From: Sediminibacterium sp. FEMGT703S
GTDB taxonomy: Bacteria; Bacteroidota; Bacteroidia; Chitinophagales; Chitinophagaceae
Assembly: GCA_002786355.1 (NCBI GenBank)
Contig: PGCO01000003.1
Span: 434,001-498,000, forward strand
Direction of reading: 5' to 3'
Length of the DNA stretch: 64,000 nucleotides
Position 1 is the first letter of the stretch; each line of letters opens with the position of its first letter. The position numbers and the translations under genes were made by a program. The notes below the pieces were generated by a model. It had not been told where the DNA came from. It made no database searches and saw nothing but the letters and a program-made list of their open reading frames with translations. Of this stretch, positions 16,797 to 25,944 are shown piece by piece.

Positions 16797-18503
16797 TTAT
16801 CTTTTGAAAAAAGAAAAACAAGCGCTTAACAACACCACAATCAATGCACCAGCCACATTCAACCATAAAAATCCTAGTCCGATGATATTATATTTATCTA
16901 AGAGGAATAATAAAATAACCAATAATTCTCCTACTACTGCTGCCCTAAATACCGCAGTACCTCCTATTTTCTTCATGTAAAATGCAACGAGAAAGATTCC
17001 AAGAATTACCCCATAAAACAAAGAGCCCAAGACATTTACTGCTTCAATTAAACTTCCCATTCCTGTTGCAAACTGTGCCGTGATGATACAGAATACACCC
17101 CAATAAAAAGTGTACCATTTAGACAATCGGTATTCTTTCAAGTCTTGCGCAACAGAATCGGCTAATTTTTCTTTCTTAGTAAACCGTTGATGAAAATCGA
17201 CCATGGTACAAGAAGCCAAAGAATTCAAAGCAGCGGCAATTGAACCCCAGGCTGCTAAGAAAATAATTGCAATTAATAATCCCACCAAACCACTTGGTAA
17301 AAAGTCTACTACAAAACGCAAGAATATATAATTGGTATCATTGATATCAGAACCAGGAACCGCTTTTTTTATAACAGCTTTATATTCATTCTTAATTACG
17401 GTTAATTTTGCGGCGCCCTTTGCAACACTATCTTTTATTGCATCAGTTGGCTGCAATACAAATAATTTACTATGCGCTTGCTGGGTTGCTTGTTGATCAT
17501 TAAACCGATACTTTATTTGTTCTAATGAATCTTTGTAGGGCGTTAACATTGCCTTGTCTTCCGCAGCTTTATTAAAAAATACAGGAGAAGGATTGAACTG
17601 ATAAAAGGTGAATAACAAAGCCCCTAATAATAGAATAAAAAATTGCATGGGAACTTTAACCAATCCATTCATCAACAATCCTATCTTACTTTCTTGCTCA
17701 GACTTTGCAGTTAAGTATCTTCCTACTTGAGACTGATCAGTTCCAAAATAAGACAATGCTAAAAAGAAGCCACCAATAATTCCGCTGATTAAATTGTATC
17801 GATCCTTCCAATCAAACCCATTTTCGGTAAACCCTGTTGTAATTACATTCATTTTTCCTGCAGCACCACTTACAGCTAAGGCTTCACTAAAACCAACATT
17901 TTCAGGTAAATTAGAAACAATTAAATATCCTGCTATAAACATCCCAATAAAAATGATAGTCAACTGCAATTGCTGGGTATAAGCTACTGCTTTTGCACCA
18001 CCAGATACTGTGTAAACAATCAACATACCCCCCATTACAATATTGGTATAAAAAATATCCCAACCCATTAATGAAGATAAAATGATGGAGGGAGCATAGA
18101 TGCTGATGCCTGTTGAAAGGCCTCTAGACAATAGAAAAAGGGAAGAAGTAAATACCCTTGTTTTTAGATCGAAGCGTTGCTCTAAAAACTCATACGCAGT
18201 AATTACTTTTAATTTACTAAATAAGGGCACAAATGTGATACAAAGCACCACCATGGCTATTGGAATACCAAAATAATATTGAACAAATCGCATTCCATCC
18301 GTAAATGCTTGGCCTGGTGCAGAGAGAAAAGTAATTGCACTTGCCTGTGTACCCATAATACTTAATAGTACAATATACCAAGGCATATTTCGGTTACTCA
18401 AAAAATAACCTTCCATGTCTTTACTGGTGCGGCTCTTGTAAACGCCATAAGCAATAATACCTGTAAGGGTAAGAATTAAAATGACCCAGTCAGCTGTTCT
18501 CAT
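16797..18503 (-). CDS. Sodium:solute symporter (SSS family)
   Basis: 568 aa, a LeuT-fold SSS transporter with about 13-14 transmembrane segments. The N-terminus 'ADWVILILTLTGIIAYG', the 'GYFLSNRNMPWYIVLLSIMG' type motif and 'SAITFLSAPGQAF' are family hallmarks. A hydrophilic insertion of about 100 residues (about 305-400) interrupts the membrane helices before the 'LRFVVDFLPSGLVGLLIA' helix; such loops occur in Bacteroidota members. Substrate unknown; sugars, sialic acid and myo-inositol are common for related proteins. Its ATG overlaps the stop of a 37-aa membrane micro-ORF (ATGA), and the deacetylase gene lies upstream in the same operon. Confidence 0.92.
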   Translation of the reverse strand: MRTADWVILILTLTGIIAYGVYKSRTSKDMEGYFLSNRNMPWYIVLLSIMGTQASAITFLSAPGQAFTDGMRFVQYYFGIPIAMVVLCITFVPLFSKLKVITAYEFLEQRFDLKTRVFTSSLFLLSRGLSTGISIYAPSIILSSLMGWDIFYTNIVMGGMLIVYTVSGGAKAVAYTQQLQLTIIFIGMFIAGYLIVSNLPENVGFSEALAVSGAAGKMNVITTGFTENGFDWKDRYNLISGIIGGFFLALSYFGTDQSQVGRYLTAKSEQESKIGLLMNGLVKVPMQFFILLLGALLFTFYQFNPSPVFFNKAAEDKAMLTPYKDSLEQIKYRFNDQQATQQAHSKLFVLQPTDAIKDSVAKGAAKLTVIKNEYKAVIKKAVPGSDINDTNYIFLRFVVDFLPSGLVGLLIAIIFLAAWGSIAAALNSLASCTMVDFHQRFTKKEKLADSVAQDLKEYRLSKWYTFYWGVFCIITAQFATGMGSLIEAVNVLGSLFYGVILGIFLVAFYMKKIGGTAVFRAAVVGELLVILLFLLDKYNIIGLGFLWLNVAGALIVVLLSACFSFFKR

Positions 18504-18613
18504 TTAAATAGATTTGTAAACCAATCAAAAAAAAGTATTTGAGCCAACAAAACAAGCAATACAAAAACGTACCAGCTTTTCCAAGATTTAAACATTGGTA
18601 TTTTTTCTTTCAT
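18500..18613 (-). CDS. 37-aa single-span membrane micro-protein overlapping the symporter start
   Basis: ATG at 18613-18611, TGA at 18502-18500, 37 codons. A basic, Trp-containing head (MKEKIPMFKSWKSWY) precedes one hydrophobic helix (VFVLLVLLAQILFF) and a short tail (DWFTNLFK). The start overlaps the stop of the 49-aa ORF by one base, and the stop overlaps the symporter ATG in an ATGA tetranucleotide, the usual mark of translational coupling. I do not recognise the family. A small accessory subunit of the symporter is a reasonable guess, by analogy with small proteins next to some other SSS transporters. It could instead be only a coupling leader. Confidence 0.6.
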   Translation of the reverse strand: MKEKIPMFKSWKSWYVFVLLVLLAQILFFDWFTNLFK

Positions 18614-18762
18614 CATTTTGATTTTGAACTAAGTAAACCACCCCCTAACAACCCCAAGGCCAACCCTATCAATAATCCTGCTTTTACATTTTTTAAAAAT
18701 ACACCAATGACCACTCCAATGATGACAATCATAAAAAAACTAATTTTTTTCCTGGGCTGCAT
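18613..18762 (-). CDS. 49-aa glycine-rich membrane micro-protein
   Basis: ATG at 18762, three bases after the deacetylase stop codon (TAA ATT ATG); stop TGA at 18615-18613. A basic start (MQPRKKIS) is followed by two hydrophobic segments: 'FFMIVIIGVVIGVFL' and a Gly/Leu-rich 'AGLLIGLALGLLGGGLL', ending in SSKSK. The second segment resembles glycine-zipper membrane helices. The tight spacing on both sides supports translation. The family is not recognised and the function is unknown. It is co-transcribed with the deacetylase and symporter. Confidence 0.6.
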   Translation of the reverse strand: MQPRKKISFFMIVIIGVVIGVFLKNVKAGLLIGLALGLLGGGLLSSKSK

Positions 18763-18765
18763 AAT

Positions 18766-21309
18766 TTATTTATTGGGAGTCAATGATACCAAATTGGCTA
18801 ATAATTTATAGCTGCCAGCTACACCTGCAGGCAATTGTCTGAATAATACTAAGCTAACATAAGTGAAATTTCCCTTACCGTATTTTGTTGTCACTAAACT
18901 ACCATTAGTGGGTTTGTCATTCGTATCATTCATTTGCAATATAGCTTCATATGGCGCTTTAACTGGTTCCATTTGATAGGTGCTTCTTTCTTGCACCCAA
19001 TTATGAAAGTCATTGTCGCTAATTTTATTGGGGAAATTTAAAAAAGGATGATTCGCTTGCAACATTTGAACAGGTGCTTTTTCCTCTGTTACGCGGATAT
19101 TTGACATTGCAAAATCATAAGGCCCTACCGCTACTCTTTTATTCCCTACCAAATTACTTTTTAAATATTGTACAATCAAATGACCGCCTTGCTGAATATA
19201 ACGATTCATTACTTCATTCTTATTGGTTAACCATTCATGAATATTATAAGCCCTTATGCCTACTACAATTACATCATATTCTATCAACTTTGCATCTACG
19301 ATATCTGCTTCTTGTAAAATGCCTACACTATGACCTAATTGCAAAAGTGCTTCTGGCACTTTATCTCCTGCACCAATAATGTAACCTACCTTTTTGGGAA
19401 TTGACACAATTGGTTCATCAATGACCGTTGCTTGATCTTTGTATAAATAATTAATGGATGGTATATGATCGTATTTTATCGTTTTGAGTAATTGATCATA
19501 TGCATAATTCTTCCCGTTAAGCTGAAACTTTAGTTCTGCATTGATATTTGCAGGCTTTTGTTTGCCTATAGCGGTCTTTAAATGTATAAAGTATGGGTAA
19601 ATACTCCCAGTACTGAAATTCATGATAGTATCTTTTGAATAAAGATATTTTTCACCTTCTTTCAAGCTGATAGTAACTGGCAACCCTCCTGCAGAAAAAT
19701 TGGTTTTAAATTGCAATAACAAAGTAGAAGCCGAAATATCTTTTTTATTGGGTGTTTTAATATTTGTAAGTAAAACATTTTTGTCTAATGCAATAACAAC
19801 TCTTGGTATCACATTCAATGGTTGAAAAATTTCACCTCTAACTAGATCTACAAACTTGTATTGAACAGGTGCATTAAAAGTAAAATCAACTCCATTAATG
19901 GTAAAGATGAATTGTGCAATAAATGGTGGCTTTGAATTGGCGTTTCCAATTAATTCATCATTAGAAACATCAAAAGTGCCAATATCTTTCATAGGAGCTT
20001 CCAGCCAATAGGGCTGAGAAACAGGCTGATCTAAAGAAACAGCATAAGCATAATTGATTGAATAATTAGTATTGTTTTGCAATGTCTTGTTGATGCTTGT
20101 ATCGTACCCAACACTATTAAGTGAATGGAGTTTAATTTTACTTAATTGTATAGCTGCTTCACTCCGTTTATTCACTAAAAATTGTATACCCAATTTTTCA
20201 CCTGGTACCGCATATTCTGCTTCTGTTGTTGCCTCTACTACTATTCCTGCACAGGCTTTAATAAGTGATTCTATTTCATGCAGTTTTTGTTCTTTCCAAA
20301 CACCATTATAGGAGAGCGATTTAATCTGTTGGTATAATTGAACCAAGTCAATTATAGACGCTGATGGCTGAACAAAATTATATTGTTGAATAATTTTATT
20401 GATTAACTCATTAATTGCTTTGCCACCAGAGGGAATTCTATTCCAATCGGTAACTATACCATCCATTAAATCAATTTTTGCTGAATCTCCTGCAACAGTT
20501 GTAAAATATTCAAAGACAGGACCTTTTCTTCTTGGTCTACCCTCACCTTGACTTTTATGCATACTCCTGGCTTCTCCCCCAACTTCTCCATAACTCTGTC
20601 CAAGAAATGGATTAAACACTCCCGCATCAATTTTTAATTGATTTTCGCTGGTTGTATTTGCTCCGCCAAAATTAAATGTATTCCATAGCAATCTTTTAGT
20701 CTGCCAAATTTTAACGCCCTTGCTCAACTGTTCAGAAAATTGATTTGGATCGGCAGCTGCCTTAAATGCTTCAATTGAAAGAACAGCAGAAGAAGTATGA
20801 TGCCCATGCCCTGCTCTTGCATCAGGTGGAAATCGATTCACAATAATATCTGGCTGAAATTTTCGAATTACCCAAACCATATCTGCCAAGACTTTCTTTC
20901 TATCCCAATATTGCAATGTTTCACTAGCTGTTTTACTAAATCCAAACTCATAAGCACTTGTAAAATATTGTTCAGATCCATCAATTTGTCTGGCTGCCAA
21001 CAATTCCTGTGTTCTAATCAGCCCCAATTCTACCCCCTGTTCTGGACCAATTAAATTTTGTCCACCATCGCCCCTTGTTAAACTCAGATAGGCTGTTCGG
21101 TATTTTTTCTCCTTTGCCAAATAAGGGAGTAAACTATTGTTTTCATCATCAGGATGAGCAGCAATATAGAGTACGCTTCCTAATACCTGTAATTTTTGTA
21201 TTTGCTGATAAATTGCAGCACTTCCGCTTGGTACTGGATTCTGAGCATTTAATTGATTGGGGGCAACTATAGAAAGATTAATTAAAAATAGCATTAGAAT
21301 AGAACGCAT
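18766..21309 (-). CDS. Secreted PIG-L family deacetylase with C-terminal extension
   Basis: 847 aa from the ATG at 21309, which gives a compact signal peptide ending 'NQLNAQ'; an ATG six codons upstream (21327) is also possible. The N-terminal PIG-L/LmbE domain (about 40-290) has the zinc and catalytic motif 'AAHPDDE' (51-56) and the second zinc site 'ARAGHGHHTSS'. A middle region looks like beta-sandwich modules. The last 200 residues include a Rossmann-like 'VGYIIGAGDKVPEALLQLG' and 'YDVIVVGIRAYN', similar to class-I glutamine-amidotransferase-like folds. PIG-L enzymes remove N-acetyl groups from GlcNAc-type sugars. As an exported enzyme upstream of a symporter, it may trim an external amino sugar derivative before uptake; that is inference. 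Confidence 0.88.
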   Translation of the reverse strand: MRSILMLFLINLSIVAPNQLNAQNPVPSGSAAIYQQIQKLQVLGSVLYIAAHPDDENNSLLPYLAKEKKYRTAYLSLTRGDGGQNLIGPEQGVELGLIRTQELLAARQIDGSEQYFTSAYEFGFSKTASETLQYWDRKKVLADMVWVIRKFQPDIIVNRFPPDARAGHGHHTSSAVLSIEAFKAAADPNQFSEQLSKGVKIWQTKRLLWNTFNFGGANTTSENQLKIDAGVFNPFLGQSYGEVGGEARSMHKSQGEGRPRRKGPVFEYFTTVAGDSAKIDLMDGIVTDWNRIPSGGKAINELINKIIQQYNFVQPSASIIDLVQLYQQIKSLSYNGVWKEQKLHEIESLIKACAGIVVEATTEAEYAVPGEKLGIQFLVNKRSEAAIQLSKIKLHSLNSVGYDTSINKTLQNNTNYSINYAYAVSLDQPVSQPYWLEAPMKDIGTFDVSNDELIGNANSKPPFIAQFIFTINGVDFTFNAPVQYKFVDLVRGEIFQPLNVIPRVVIALDKNVLLTNIKTPNKKDISASTLLLQFKTNFSAGGLPVTISLKEGEKYLYSKDTIMNFSTGSIYPYFIHLKTAIGKQKPANINAELKFQLNGKNYAYDQLLKTIKYDHIPSINYLYKDQATVIDEPIVSIPKKVGYIIGAGDKVPEALLQLGHSVGILQEADIVDAKLIEYDVIVVGIRAYNIHEWLTNKNEVMNRYIQQGGHLIVQYLKSNLVGNKRVAVGPYDFAMSNIRVTEEKAPVQMLQANHPFLNFPNKISDNDFHNWVQERSTYQMEPVKAPYEAILQMNDTNDKPTNGSLVTTKYGKGNFTYVSLVLFRQLPAGVAGSYKLLANLVSLTPNK

Positions 21310-21494
21310 TGCAGTATTATTGAGCATATTCGAGCATTTATCGTTTTAACGAAGATAGCTATAGTTGTCGTTGTGGAATTTACCATCCAAAAAAAATATA
21401 AAGAGTAATTTATTGCCAAATACATACAACAACTCATTAATAAAATGGATCTATTATCTGTAAACATGGTTAATTTGCATATTCATCCAATAAT

Positions 21495-23795
21495 GTGAAA
21501 TTGATGCTGTACTGCTTAGGAAAATTTGAATGGAATAAAGAAAAAAAGTATTTTTTTTCTTTTCTTTTATGCTTTTTTGTGATTGCTGAATCACTGGGAC
21601 AAAATCCCAAAAAAATACCCATTGATGGAAATAGATGGTACCAATTAACGAATGCCGAAAGAGGACTTCAAAGACTTTTTGACAATGATTTATTTACATC
21701 ACTTGAACCACAATTTGGCAAAATTATTTCTTTATATGAATCTTACTACCCACTTTTAAAAGGAGAAAAAATTGGGATAGATAGTATACGATTTTATGAT
21801 TGGAATGGAATTAGTACAAATCCGTTTTTGCTTTATAGTATAGATAGCAATTGGAACAAAAGACTATTGGCTTCATTTGATGGAACAAAATACAATAGAT
21901 GGGTTGGACCTTATCCGGAAAGGCCTGATATCATTAAATTAGATACACCGGCATATAATATCATGTATCTTCAAATTATTGCAGACAACGACTTCCCTTC
22001 AGAGATTGAATTATATGGTAGTTATACAGCACCTCAACCCACTAATCCCCTTGTAAAAAGAAAAATCCCTTTAGGAAATTTATTAGGTATTAATGGCTAC
22101 GAATGGAATTTTTCTGACCCATTAATTGACCCTTTCAGTATTGACACCAATCGTTTAAATGCGGTAAAATACTTCAGTGGTTTTAGACATTATATGGATT
22201 GGCAAAAATTAGAGTATCGACAAGGGAGTTATACATTTAGTCCTACACGCAGCGGCAGTTGGAACTATGATGCCATATACGAGACCTGTTTAAAAGAAGG
22301 GATTACTGTTTTAGCCTGTTTAAAAACATTACCCACCTGGATGGTCAACTCTTATCCTGATAGTTTACAAGACTTAGAAAACAACCCTGTTTTTTATGGG
22401 AAAGATTTAAACAATCCAGCATCTTATATTGAACAAGCAAAAGTTGCTTTTCAATTTGCTGCTAGATATGGAAAAAACAAAGCTGTCAATAAAAATCTAT
22501 TAAGTGTATTCGATTCTTCCCGATTTACAGGTGATGAAATTAATCAAGTAAAAATTGGGCTTGGTTATATAGAATATATTGAATGCGAAAATGAGCGAGA
22601 TAAATGGTGGAAAGGCAGAAAGTCTTATCAAACAGGAAGGGAATACGCAGCCAACCTTTCTGCATTTTATGATGGCCATAAAAATACTTTAGGACCTGGT
22701 GTGGGTGTCAAAAATGCTGACCCCTCTATGAAAGTAGTTATGGCTGGTGTAGCTTTAGCGAGTACCGATTATTTCAGAGGCATGATTGATTGGTGTAAAC
22801 AATTTCGAGGCTATCTGCCAGATGGCTCGGTAAACATTTGTTGGGACATTATCAATTACCATTTGTACACCAATAACCCCGATTTAAATAGAGCAATTGC
22901 CCCTGAGTTAAAAGCTGGTTTTAATAATGCAGATTCAATTGCTAAAGCATTTATTCAGTCGGCAGCTATTTATTTGAATAATATGCCTGTTTGGGTAACC
23001 GAAACAGGATTTGATATTCATCCAGGAAGTCCTAATAAGGCAATTGCGATTGGCAATAAATCTATTTTACAAACACAAGCAGATTGGATGCTAAGAACCG
23101 CTTTATTATATGCTAGAAATGGTATTATGAAGCAATTTTTTTATCAATTAGAAGACGATACGCCCAACTCTGAACAACTATATGCTACAAGTGGTTTATT
23201 TGGTGATCAATTAACCCCGAGACCAGCTGCTGATTTTATTCGACAAACAAAAGCATTATTTAGCAATTACTACTATAATACAACGCTGAATGCAGACCCA
23301 TTAGTAGATCAATATTTATTGAATGATACAACAGCAATGTATGTTGTATACATCCCAGATGAAAAAGGGAGAACAGGTTTATACACTTTAGATTTAGGCA
23401 ATGCAGATTCGGCATACATTTATACACCTATGGCTGGTGCACAATCTATGCAGCTAAATAAACAAAAAACCAATAATGGTAAAGTAATCATTACTGCAAC
23501 CGAAACACCCGTTTTTGTTAAAGGTGCCGGAAAATTATTAATGCCCACAATGACAAATACCGGTATTCGAATCTTTCCTAACCCTGTGAAAAATGCATTG
23601 ACCATTCAGGGTTTATCAGCTGGAAATAATCAACAAATTAATTTATTTAATACTGCTGGGAAGCGTTTGTATAGTGGAATTACAAGGAGCAATACTTTTC
23701 AAGTAGACACTTCTAGTTTGCCAGCAGGTATTTATTATGTTGAAATAAGGAATAACCTACAAAAACAAACCATCCCCTTCATAAAATCGAACTAG
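21495..23795 (+). CDS. Secreted clan-A-like glycoside hydrolase with T9SS C-terminal sorting domain
   Basis: 766 aa. The signal peptide (about 18-36, ending ESLGQ) is preceded by an unusually long head, so a later start is possible. An N-terminal beta-sandwich-like part (about 50-185) leads to a TIM-barrel region (about 195-600). Candidate catalytic residues are Glu367 in 'ECENERD' and Glu503 in 'PVWVTETGFD', an arrangement like GH5/GH39/GH30 retaining enzymes; 'DIINYHLY' also fits. The last 80 residues ('RIFPNPVKNALTIQGLS', 'LPAGIYYVEI') form a type A T9SS sorting domain, so it is exported through the Por system and kept at or released from the surface. The glycoside hydrolase family and substrate are not identified. 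Divergent from the deacetylase gene. Confidence 0.82.
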   Translation: MKLMLYCLGKFEWNKEKKYFFSFLLCFFVIAESLGQNPKKIPIDGNRWYQLTNAERGLQRLFDNDLFTSLEPQFGKIISLYESYYPLLKGEKIGIDSIRFYDWNGISTNPFLLYSIDSNWNKRLLASFDGTKYNRWVGPYPERPDIIKLDTPAYNIMYLQIIADNDFPSEIELYGSYTAPQPTNPLVKRKIPLGNLLGINGYEWNFSDPLIDPFSIDTNRLNAVKYFSGFRHYMDWQKLEYRQGSYTFSPTRSGSWNYDAIYETCLKEGITVLACLKTLPTWMVNSYPDSLQDLENNPVFYGKDLNNPASYIEQAKVAFQFAARYGKNKAVNKNLLSVFDSSRFTGDEINQVKIGLGYIEYIECENERDKWWKGRKSYQTGREYAANLSAFYDGHKNTLGPGVGVKNADPSMKVVMAGVALASTDYFRGMIDWCKQFRGYLPDGSVNICWDIINYHLYTNNPDLNRAIAPELKAGFNNADSIAKAFIQSAAIYLNNMPVWVTETGFDIHPGSPNKAIAIGNKSILQTQADWMLRTALLYARNGIMKQFFYQLEDDTPNSEQLYATSGLFGDQLTPRPAADFIRQTKALFSNYYYNTTLNADPLVDQYLLNDTTAMYVVYIPDEKGRTGLYTLDLGNADSAYIYTPMAGAQSMQLNKQKTNNGKVIITATETPVFVKGAGKLLMPTMTNTGIRIFPNPVKNALTIQGLSAGNNQQINLFNTAGKRLYSGITRSNTFQVDTSSLPAGIYYVEIRNNLQKQTIPFIKSN

Positions 23796-23812
23796 AAAAG
23801 TATTAAAATGCA

Positions 23813-23836
23813 AAATGCCACAATTAAGTGGCATTT
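23813..23836 (-). terminator. Terminator of tRNA-Asp
   Basis: AAATGCCAC, six-base loop, GTGGCATTT; on the minus strand it is followed by TTGCATTTT. It starts 2 bp after the tRNA 3' end and may also weakly stop the convergent glycosidase transcript. Confidence 0.65.
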
Positions 23837-23837
23837 G

Positions 23838-23911
23838 CGGACCGGACGGGACTCGAACCCGCGACCTCCGCCGTGACAGGGCGGCATTCTAACCAACTGA
23901 ACTACCGATCC
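23838..23911 (-). tRNA. tRNA-Asp (anticodon GUC)
   Basis: 74 nt. Acceptor stem GGATCGG pairs with CCGGTCC (one G-U pair), discriminator G. The D arm is GTTCAGTTGGTTAGAAT, the anticodon loop CTGTCAC gives GUC, and the T arm is CGGGTTCGAGTCCCG. The 3' CCA is not encoded. It is a lone tRNA gene between the glycosidase and accA, on the opposite strand, with its own promoter and terminator. Confidence 0.97.
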
Positions 23912-23948
23912 GTTCCTCTTTCGACAGGTTATGTCGTTTTTGGGATTG

Positions 23949-23981
23949 CAAAGATAAGGGGAAAATATATTTTGAAACAAA
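23949..23981 (-). promoter_or_regulatory. Promoter of tRNA-Asp
   Basis: Minus strand: TTTG (23981-23978), 21-bp spacer, TATCTTTG (23956-23949), an exact TAnnTTTG. Predicted start about 33 nt upstream of the mature tRNA 5' end. Confidence 0.5.
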
Positions 23982-24031
23982 TCTTTTCAAAAAAAAAAGC
24001 ATTGCCTATTTTTACCGTCAAATCATATAAT

Positions 24032-25018
24032 ATGCCTCAATACCCCAATAGACAATTTCTTGATTTTGAAACCCCTATCAAAGAGTTATATGAACAAATT
24101 GATGCGACTAAAAAGTTAGCCGAGAAAAATCCTAAAATAGATTATACTAATACCCTGAATCAATTAGAAGAGTCTATACTTGAAAAAAGAAAGGAAATTA
24201 CAATTAACCTCACTCCTTGGCAAAGGGTTCAATTAAGTCGTCATCCAGACAGACCCTATACGTTGAAATACATCGATAAGATGTTCACCAACTTTGTTGA
24301 ATTGCATGGAGACAGAAATGTAAAAGACGACAAGGCAATGGTGGGTGGTTTTGCTCAGCTTGATGGCGAAACAGTTATGGTAATAGGTCAACAAAAAGGA
24401 GTGAATACCAAAATGCGTCAAATGAGAAATTTTGGTATGGCTAATCCCGAAGGTTATCGAAAAGCCTTGCGATTAATGAAATTGGCTGAGAAATTCAATA
24501 AGCCTGTTGTTGCATTAATTGACACCCCTGGTGCATTTCCTGGCTTAGAAGCGGAAGAAAGAGGGCAAGGGGAAGCAATTGCTAGAAATATTTATGAAAT
24601 GATTCGTTTGAAAGTTCCTGTAATTGTTGTCATTATTGGTGAAGGGGCGAGTGGAGGAGCTTTAGGAATTGGTGTGGGAGATAAAACACTGATGATGGAA
24701 AATACTTGGTATACGGTTATTTCTCCTGAAAGTTGTAGCTCCATTCTATGGAGAAGTTGGGATAAAAAAGAAATTGCTGCAGAACAATTAAGATTAACAG
24801 CTACCGACATGAAAGGATTCGGTTTGGTTGATGAGATTGTAAATGAGCCGCTTGGTGGCGCTCATTGGGATTATCAGGAGGCTGCAGATATTCTGAAAGG
24901 TTGCATTCAAAAAGCCATCGCAGAATTTAAAGCAAAAGACCCAACTGAAAGAGTGAATGAGAGAATAAATAAATACTGTAAAATGGGATTCTGGGAAGAA
25001 TCTACTATCGAAAATTAA
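24032..25018 (+). CDS. accA: Acetyl-CoA carboxylase carboxyltransferase, alpha subunit
   Basis: 328 aa from the ATG at 24032 ('[13 protein letters not shown]'), which matches the family N-terminus. A longer open frame upstream passes through the tRNA gene and is spurious. It has the crotonase-like carboxyltransferase fold: '[13 protein letters not shown]', '[20 protein letters not shown]' and '[20 protein letters not shown]', the oxyanion-hole glycine motifs. With AccD it transfers CO2 from carboxybiotin to acetyl-CoA, making malonyl-CoA for fatty acid synthesis in the cytosol. dapA follows after one base, so the two are co-transcribed and probably coupled. Confidence 0.96.
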   Translation: MPQYPNRQFLDFETPIKELYEQIDATKKLAEKNPKIDYTNTLNQLEESILEKRKEITINLTPWQRVQLSRHPDRPYTLKYIDKMFTNFVELHGDRNVKDDKAMVGGFAQLDGETVMVIGQQKGVNTKMRQMRNFGMANPEGYRKALRLMKLAEKFNKPVVALIDTPGAFPGLEAEERGQGEAIARNIYEMIRLKVPVIVVIIGEGASGGALGIGVGDKTLMMENTWYTVISPESCSSILWRSWDKKEIAAEQLRLTATDMKGFGLVDEIVNEPLGGAHWDYQEAADILKGCIQKAIAEFKAKDPTERVNERINKYCKMGFWEESTIEN

Positions 25019-25019
25019 T

Positions 25020-25907
25020 ATGGACATTCAAGAGCAACTTAAAGGTACTGGAGTAGCAGTAATAACACCGTTTACTGCAAACAATCAAATAGACTTTGAC
25101 GCATTAGGTAAAGTATTAGACAGCATGCTCACCAATAAAGTAGAGTATGTGGTCATGCTAGGAACAACAGGTGAAACCCCCGTATTAAGCAATGAAGAAA
25201 AGATTGCCATATTAGAATTTACCTATGAAAAAATAGCTGGCAAAATACCTGTGGTAGTAGGTATTGGAGGTAATAATACTGCAGATTTAATTCAAGATCT
25301 AGGTAATTTTCCCTTGGCAAAAGCAGCAGCAATATTGAGTGCTTCCCCTTATTATAACAAACCTTCGCAAGAGGGCATCTTTCAGCATTACAAAATGGTA
25401 GCTGCGGCGTCTCCTCTGCCCATTATCTTATATAATGTTCCTGGAAGAACTGGACGTAATATGAGTGCAGCTACAACGCTTAGAATAGCCAATGAAATAC
25501 CCAATATCATTGGAATTAAAGAAGCTAGTGGAGATATGGGACAATGCATGCAAATACTAAAAGACCGACCAGCTAATTTTTTAGTATTGAGTGGAGATGA
25601 CGCACTTGCTTTACCTCAGATGGCTTGTGGCATGGAAGGTGTTATCAGCGTTGCAGCGAATGCATTTCCGCTCGAATTTGGCAACATGGTAAGAGCTTGT
25701 TTAAACAATGATTTCATCACAGCTAGAGCAATCAATAATTGCTTAATGGAAGCTTATGATTTGATGTTCGTAGAAAATAATCCTGCTGGTGTTAAAGCCT
25801 TTATGGCATTACAAGGAACGATTGGTAACTACTTACGCATGCCAAATGTACCGCTTAGCGAAGGGGTATTTAATCAAATTAAAGATTGGATTTCAAAACA
25901 GGGTTAA
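25020..25907 (+). CDS. dapA: 4-hydroxy-tetrahydrodipicolinate synthase
   Basis: 295 aa, a class I aldolase that condenses pyruvate with aspartate semialdehyde in the lysine/diaminopimelate pathway. Key residues are visible: 'GTTGETP' (48-54), Tyr138 in 'YNVPGRTGRN', Arg143, and Schiff-base Lys167 in 'IIGIKEASGD'. These match genuine DapA rather than NanA or other family members. It starts one base after accA. The pairing of a fatty-acid gene with a diaminopimelate gene links membrane and cell-wall precursor supply, though this may be only shared growth-related transcription. Confidence 0.96.
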   Translation: MDIQEQLKGTGVAVITPFTANNQIDFDALGKVLDSMLTNKVEYVVMLGTTGETPVLSNEEKIAILEFTYEKIAGKIPVVVGIGGNNTADLIQDLGNFPLAKAAAILSASPYYNKPSQEGIFQHYKMVAAASPLPIILYNVPGRTGRNMSAATTLRIANEIPNIIGIKEASGDMGQCMQILKDRPANFLVLSGDDALALPQMACGMEGVISVAANAFPLEFGNMVRACLNNDFITARAINNCLMEAYDLMFVENNPAGVKAFMALQGTIGNYLRMPNVPLSEGVFNQIKDWISKQG

Positions 25908-25944
25908 AAAGGGAACCAATGAATTGGGTTTTTCCAGAAGTAAA

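Noticed and set aside
23828-24031. Open frame upstream of accA that would lengthen the protein by 68 residues
   Set aside because: It runs through the antisense of tRNA-Asp (a well-known false N-terminus); the family start is at 24032.
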